From Minisyncoccota bacterium (lineage in GTDB: Bacteria > Patescibacteriota > Microgenomatia > UBA1400 > PJMF01), in NCBI GenBank assembly GCA_012799795.1, contig JAAZKO010000026.1, positions 1 to 16,706 of the forward strand: a stretch of 16,706 nt of DNA. Reading direction: 5' to 3'. The translations under genes and the position numbers were made by a program. Below, in pieces: positions 14,276-16,706 of the stretch (positions are counted from its first letter, which is position 1; each line of letters opens with the position of its first letter). The notes below the pieces were generated by a model that worked only from the letters and a program-made list of their open reading frames with translations, did not search any database and was not told the origin of the DNA.

Positions 14276-14917
14276 ATGCAAAAATTACCAAAAGCTGTTC
14301 GTCGATTAATAGAAAAATTTGAGGCGCTGCCGGGTATCGGTCCAAAATCTGCCCAGCGTTTAGTTTTTTATTTATTACACACCCCAGAAGTTCATTTAGC
14401 TGATTTTGCAGATAAGCTCTTGGCTTTAAAAAGAGAAACTGTCATGTGCCATCTTTGTCATAATGTCGCTGAACAAGATCCTTGTGATATTTGCCAAGAC
14501 AAGCAACGCGATCAAGAAATATTGTGTGTAGTAGAGCAGCCTCTCGATTTATTAGCAATTGAGCGCTCAGGTAAATATTTAGGTAACTATCATGTTCTGC
14601 ATGGCTCAATTGCACCACTTAATAATATTGGTCCAGACCAACTTTATCTGCGTGATATTGCTAAAAGAATGAAAAATTCTTCTGGAGAGCTACAAATTAA
14701 GGAATTGATTTTAGCCACTAACCCAACCATGGAAGGTGAAGCCACAGCTCTCTATATTGCGGAATTGTTAAAAAACGATAATTTTTTTGCAGAAAAAATT
14801 GAAAGTGGAGAACTAAGCATTACTAGAATTGGGCATGGATTGCCCATTGGTGCAGATATTGAGTATGCTGACGGAGTGACTTTAGCTAGAGCACTTGAGG
14901 GTAGAAGAAGCTTGTAA
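14276..14917 (+). CDS. recR: Recombination protein RecR
   Basis: RecR works with RecF and RecO to load RecA at single-strand gaps. The N-terminal LPGIGPKSAQRLVFYLL is the helix-hairpin-helix; CHLCHNVAEQDPCDIC is the four-cysteine zinc finger; the TOPRIM domain runs from LCVVEQPLDLLAIE through ILATNPTMEGEATALYI; and the C-terminal TRIGHGLPIGADIEYADGVT and LARALEGRR are the family signature. At 213 residues it is of normal length (about 200). It begins 3 bases after the tmk stop. Its end is convergent with the SH3 lipoprotein gene. Confidence 0.96.
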   Translation: MQKLPKAVRRLIEKFEALPGIGPKSAQRLVFYLLHTPEVHLADFADKLLALKRETVMCHLCHNVAEQDPCDICQDKQRDQEILCVVEQPLDLLAIERSGKYLGNYHVLHGSIAPLNNIGPDQLYLRDIAKRMKNSSGELQIKELILATNPTMEGEATALYIAELLKNDNFFAEKIESGELSITRIGHGLPIGADIEYADGVTLARALEGRRSL

Positions 14918-14922
14918 ACTGT

Positions 14923-14961
14923 CTATCAAGCGCCTTAGAGATTTTCTCTTATAGCTGATAG
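14923..14961 (+). terminator. Possible nested hairpin between convergent recR and the SH3 gene
   Basis: An outer stem pairs CTATC-A-AGC (14923-14931) with GCTGATAG (14954-14961), with one bulged A. It encloses a small AGAGA/TCTCT hairpin (14937-14941 with 14945-14949). No T-tract follows on either strand, so it is not a standard intrinsic terminator; its position between convergent genes makes a transcription-ending or mRNA-protecting role possible. Confidence 0.28.
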
Positions 14962-14979
14962 CAAAACATTAAGAAATAA

Positions 14980-15579
14980 TTATTGAACAGGTTTTTCTCT
15001 TAAGACTTGGAGCCAATCTGTAACTGCATAGCCAACAATTTCTCGTTCACCTTCTTGAGCTTCTGATTTAAGCAAAACCCAATTATAATTATCTTTTTCT
15101 CCGGCTAATTCAATTACTTTAAACACTGTCCCATCAGCTACATTAGCAACAATATCATTGTCAATACCCGCATCAGTTCTAATATTTAAACCATAACCAG
15201 CAGTTTGTGTTACTCGGACTCTTGAGTCTGGAAAAATTCTTTGATCGTCGGCAGGTATTTCAAAAGGCTCATAGCGTTGAGTTAAATCGAGGACATTATC
15301 ATTTTCAGTGTCTCCCCGCTGTTCTTGTTGCCAAAGTTGGTAATTTTTTTGGACGATGGGGTTTGGATCTCTTTCAGCAGGATCAACCAAAGCCTTATCG
15401 TTTTCAACGATAGCGCAAGATGCTAGAGTAAAACCCAAAAAAGCAGCAGAAACATATTTATGCCACTTTTTTAATTTATGTGGTTTTTTTACCTTTTCTT
15501 TTGCTCCTTGCCGAATTTCTTTCTGAGAATTGGAGGGGTCGCTGGTATTGTTTGTCCGTAAATCGATGTTTTCTGTCAT
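14980..15579 (-). CDS. Probable lipoprotein with SH3-like domain
   Basis: The protein has 199 residues from this ATG. The first 40 are polar and basic (KEKVKKPHKLKKWHK), then a hydrophobic stretch YVSAAFLGFTLASC gives a lipobox (LASC) with Cys55 as the likely lipidated residue. A linker of about 60 residues follows, then an SH3b-like domain (about 120-195) with VRVTQTAGYGLNIRTDAG, the usual LNxRxxxG pattern, and ending in GYAVTDWLQV. SH3b domains of exported proteins often bind cell wall. The long cytoplasmic part before the signal is unusual for a lipoprotein. The ATG at 15579 is preferred over the one at 15588 because the latter overlaps the promoter -10 and would not be in the mRNA. Function unknown. 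Confidence 0.78.
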   Translation of the reverse strand: MTENIDLRTNNTSDPSNSQKEIRQGAKEKVKKPHKLKKWHKYVSAAFLGFTLASCAIVENDKALVDPAERDPNPIVQKNYQLWQQEQRGDTENDNVLDLTQRYEPFEIPADDQRIFPDSRVRVTQTAGYGLNIRTDAGIDNDIVANVADGTVFKVIELAGEKDNYNWVLLKSEAQEGEREIVGYAVTDWLQVLREKPVQ

Positions 15580-15595
15580 AAAAAACATTATAACA
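15580..15595 (-). promoter_or_regulatory. Extended -10 promoter of the lipoprotein gene, leaderless geometry
   Basis: On the minus strand TGTTATAAT (15595 down to 15587) is a perfect extended -10, followed by G and six Ts, then ATG at 15579. The predicted transcript begins at or beside the start codon. No good -35 is seen, as is common for extended -10 promoters. Confidence 0.65.
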
Positions 15596-15626
15596 AAACT
15601 TGTTTATTAATACCATTTTTGTTATA
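15589..15626 (+). repeat. 10-bp inverted repeat in a divergent promoter
   Basis: TATAACAAAA (15589-15598) and its exact reverse complement TTTTGTTATA (15617-15626) are separated by 18 bases. Each arm contains one of the two outward-facing extended -10 elements, for the lipoprotein gene (minus) and for the hpf leader (plus). The symmetry may just reflect two similar promoters back to back, or it may also be a regulator-binding site. Confidence 0.5.
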
Positions 15627-15628
15627 TT
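15600..15628 (+). promoter_or_regulatory. Promoter of the hpf leader or small RNA
   Basis: TTGTTT (15600-15605) and TATATT (15623-15628) are 17 bases apart, with TG at 15620-15621 making an extended -10 (TGTTATATT). This is the most complete promoter in the window. The predicted start is near 15635, just where the first leader hairpin begins, 134 bases before the hpf ATG. Confidence 0.62.
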
Positions 15629-15634
15629 GAAGTG

Positions 15635-15701
15635 TAGATGGTTCAACATCTAATTTTGTATAATCGACAACTTTGCTCAATGCAAAGCTGCCGGTTTTTT
15701 T
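15635..15701 (+). ncRNA. Candidate small RNA or attenuated hpf leader
   Basis: From the predicted start near 15635 to the terminator T-run at 15701, about 67 bases form a compact unit. A 5' hairpin TAGATG/CATCTA (15635-15640 with 15647-15652, loop of 6) is followed by an 18-base A/T-rich linker and a terminator hairpin. Either the product is a free small RNA, or it is the prematurely ended leader of hpf. AAAGCTGCC (15684-15692) in the terminator's 3' arm is exactly complementary to GGCAGCTTT (15741-15749) just before the hpf ribosome-binding site, which suggests interaction between leader and hpf translation. It matches no RNA family I can name. Confidence 0.42.
15665..15701 (+). terminator. 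Intrinsic terminator in the hpf leader
   Basis: The 12-base arms 15665-15676 and 15682-15693 pair with two A-C mismatches around a 5-base loop; the inner CTTTGC/GCAAAG is perfect. One G and then seven Ts (15695-15701) follow directly. There is no plus-strand gene upstream for it to terminate, so it must act on a transcript started at the leader promoter, as an attenuator or as the 3' end of a small RNA. Confidence 0.62.
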
Positions 15702-15755
15702 GTAAAATTTTTGCAATTTTAAACATAAGATTATTAAGTAGGCAGCTTTAGCGCC

Positions 15756-15763
15756 AAAGGAGG
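15756..15763 (+). promoter_or_regulatory. Strong Shine-Dalgarno site of hpf
   Basis: AAAGGAGG ends 5 bases before the ATG at 15769 and is the best ribosome-binding site in the window, which contrasts with the leaderless or coupled starts around it. A small hairpin can form just before it (GGCAGC with GCGCC, 15741-15755), which could alternatively pair with the upstream terminator arm. Confidence 0.7.
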
Positions 15764-15768
15764 AACTT

Positions 15769-16074
15769 ATGAAAGTGATTGTTCAAGCCAAAAGTCTAAA
15801 AGTAACGAGAGCTTTACGTGAATTTATTGAACGCCATAGTCAAAAATTAGATAAATTAGGGCAAAAAGTAACTAGCGTTCGTGTTTATTTAGAACTAAGT
15901 ACTAAAAAAAGTAGTAAAAGCAAGAATGTTTTGGTTAAATATAAAATTGAAGTTCCAGGTCAAGATTTGTGGGTTGAGGTGGCTGGTTACGATTTTTATG
16001 ATGCAATTGTTGATGCGGTGGATGCGGCCACTCGCAAGTTAAGAAAAAATAAAGAAAAACAATTAGAATATTAG
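15769..16074 (+). CDS. hpf: Ribosome hibernation promoting factor (RaiA/HPF family)
   Basis: This 101-residue short-form HPF/RaiA protein binds the small ribosomal subunit at the decoding centre and silences ribosomes under stress. Family features are KVIVQAKSLKVTRALREFIERHSQKLDKLG at the N-terminus, the central strand VRVYLELST, the basic strand VLVKYKIEVPGQ, and YDAIVDAVDAATRKLRKNKEK, the second helix with its positive C-terminus. It lacks the C-terminal dimerisation domain of long HPF, so it should inactivate ribosomes as monomers. It has a strong AAAGGAGG and an unusually long structured leader with its own promoter and terminator, so expression is probably regulated. Confidence 0.92.
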   Translation: MKVIVQAKSLKVTRALREFIERHSQKLDKLGQKVTSVRVYLELSTKKSSKSKNVLVKYKIEVPGQDLWVEVAGYDFYDAIVDAVDAATRKLRKNKEKQLEY

Positions 16075-16126
16075 TTTTAAGTTAGCTGAGCATTTTCAAA
16101 GGAAGTGGTCATCGTAGTTGATTTTG

Positions 16127-16141
16127 TGTTATTCTATTTAT
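16127..16141 (+). promoter_or_regulatory. Extended -10 promoter giving a leaderless mRNA
   Basis: TGTTATTCT (16127-16135) is an extended -10 with a weaker hexamer, followed by six bases and ATG at 16142. The geometry matches the sites at 6928, 10708 and 15579. It favours the ATG at 16142 over an in-frame upstream start at 16118. Confidence 0.5.
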
Positions 16142-16588
16142 ATGACAGATAACCAAGATCCTTTACAAGCTTTACAAAAAATTATAGAAAGTAAAGAAAA
16201 ACCCTCAGCAGCGCCCTCTTCTGAGTTAAATCAAGGACAAAATGAAGGACTAGTAACTCCAGAAGGACAAGCGAGTGGTGGAGAAGAGCTTAGTCCAGGA
16301 CAACAAGCTGCTTTACAGGTAGCTCAAGAGGCAGCTAATGCTGCAAAAGAGGCGGAATTGAGAGCTCAACATCAAGAACATGAACAACAGCAAGCCGCTA
16401 AAGATCGAGAGGCAATTGAAAGTCTAAGAGGAGAGCTTCCAGAAGTTGCTCCGACGAGTTTGCTAGAAGGAGATGCTGCTAGCAATCCTAATCAAGATTT
16501 ATCTCAAGAAACGAACAATCAAGAAACTGGTGAAAAAACTGCTAAAGAAGTGTCTCATCAGGTTGAACAATTAAAAAGGTTAGATTAA
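16142..16588 (+). CDS. Gln/Glu/Ala-rich protein of unknown function
   Basis: This 148-residue soluble protein has low sequence complexity and no signal peptide or membrane segment. Residues about 1-60 are polar with Pro, Ser and Gly, likely disordered. About 60-105 is an Ala/Gln/Glu-rich region (ALQVAQEAANAAKEAELRAQ and HQEHEQQQAAKDREAIESLR) likely to form a long helix or coiled coil. About 105-148 is again polar, ending VSHQVEQLKRLD. I do not recognise the family. It lies 67 bases after hpf behind a leaderless-type promoter, and 6 bases before the next ORF, so the two may form one unit with a shared, perhaps structural or secretion-related, task; that is a guess. Confidence 0.65.
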   Translation: MTDNQDPLQALQKIIESKEKPSAAPSSELNQGQNEGLVTPEGQASGGEELSPGQQAALQVAQEAANAAKEAELRAQHQEHEQQQAAKDREAIESLRGELPEVAPTSLLEGDAASNPNQDLSQETNNQETGEKTAKEVSHQVEQLKRLD

Positions 16589-16594
16589 TTTAAT

Positions 16595-16706
16595 ATGGAG
16601 GGCGGATCGAGTTTAGGTGCTGGAGCCAAAAGCCAGTTAACTAGTAGCGGTGGCTTTCGCCAAACTTTTGGCGGTAGTATTAGTGAAGAACATTTGGATA
16701 AGGCGG
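16595..16706 (+). CDS. Start of an unknown Gly/Ser-rich gene (partial)
   Basis: An ATG 6 bases after the previous stop opens a frame that runs off the right edge after 37 codons. The visible N-terminus (MEGGSSLGAGAKSQLTSSGG, then FRQTFGGSISEEHLDKA) is rich in Gly and Ser and looks like a flexible tail before a folded domain. AAAAAGG lies about 15 bases upstream, too far for a good ribosome-binding site; coupling to the gene before is more likely. No function can be given. Confidence 0.55.
   Translation, partial: MEGGSSLGAGAKSQLTSSGGFRQTFGGSISEEHLDKA

Noticed and set aside
15207..15413. 68-codon plus-strand ORF opposite the SH3 lipoprotein gene.
   Set aside because: It is antisense to the coding region of a gene with a clear lipobox and SH3 domain, and has no start signals.
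15659..15664. Second TATAAT in the hpf leader as an alternative hpf promoter.
   Set aside because: It has no -35, and its start would lie inside the terminator hairpin, destroying the structure; the promoter at 15600-15628 is better. It is not fully excluded.
1..16706. Defence system, prophage, IS element, CRISPR array, tRNA or rRNA.
   Set aside because: No transposase, integrase, repeat-spacer pattern, cloverleaf or ribosomal RNA stretch was seen; DprA, HIT and SH3 proteins here are better explained as housekeeping genes.

Overview
The window looks like the chromosome of a Candidate Phyla Radiation (Patescibacteria) bacterium; a Microgenomates-like affiliation is only a guess. The reasons are an A+T-rich sequence, short closely packed genes, many 4-base ATGA overlaps, and a set of small divergent enzymes of the kind seen in reduced genomes. 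These include a CofE-type ligase beside thymidylate synthase, a dCMP deaminase with an extra N-terminal domain, and a HIT protein of the HxHxQ type. TGA is used repeatedly as a true stop, which argues against the CPR lineages that read TGA as glycine. I see no IS element, CRISPR array, tRNA or rRNA, and no stretch over 300 bases without a gene.

Layout. (1) 2-2393: end of mreC, then mreD and mrdA (PBP2), ATGA-coupled, for rod-shape peptidoglycan synthesis. (2) 2413-6881: dprA, topA, nadD and a conserved 103-residue unknown. dprA and topA are each preceded by a 10-codon ORF whose stop overlaps the gene's start. (3) 6928-9373: an RfaE2-type nucleotidyltransferase, a deaminase fusion and a HAD phosphatase. 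(4) 9363-12119: a minus-strand thyA-HIT pair divergent from a CofE-like ligase and a DHFR-like reductase. (5) 12141-13013: a minus-strand SHOCT-like small protein and a metallo-beta-lactamase-fold hydrolase. (6) 13078-14917: dut, tmk, recR. (7) 14980-16706: a minus-strand SH3 lipoprotein, divergent from the ribosome hibernation factor hpf with a structured leader, then a Gln/Glu/Ala-rich protein and the start of another unknown gene.

Together the deaminase (dCMP to dUMP), Dut (dUTP to dUMP), ThyA (dUMP to dTMP), the DHFR-like protein (tetrahydrofolate recycling), the CofE-like protein (possible folate glutamylation) and Tmk (dTMP to dTDP) give a nearly complete dTMP pathway within about 7 kb. 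A second group (DprA, TopA, RecR) handles DNA topology and recombination.

The strongest unexpected signal is in the control regions. Several genes that head transcription units have an extended -10 element (TGN plus TATAAT-like hexamer) ending exactly 6-7 bases before the ATG, which predicts leaderless mRNAs: 6928 (+), 10708 (-), 15579 (-), 16142 (+), and the 10-codon ORF at 3694 before topA. Genes inside operons mostly start by ATGA coupling; good Shine-Dalgarno sites are few (hpf, tmk, dut, topA). The hpf leader also holds a short promoter-hairpin-terminator unit that may be a small RNA or an attenuator.
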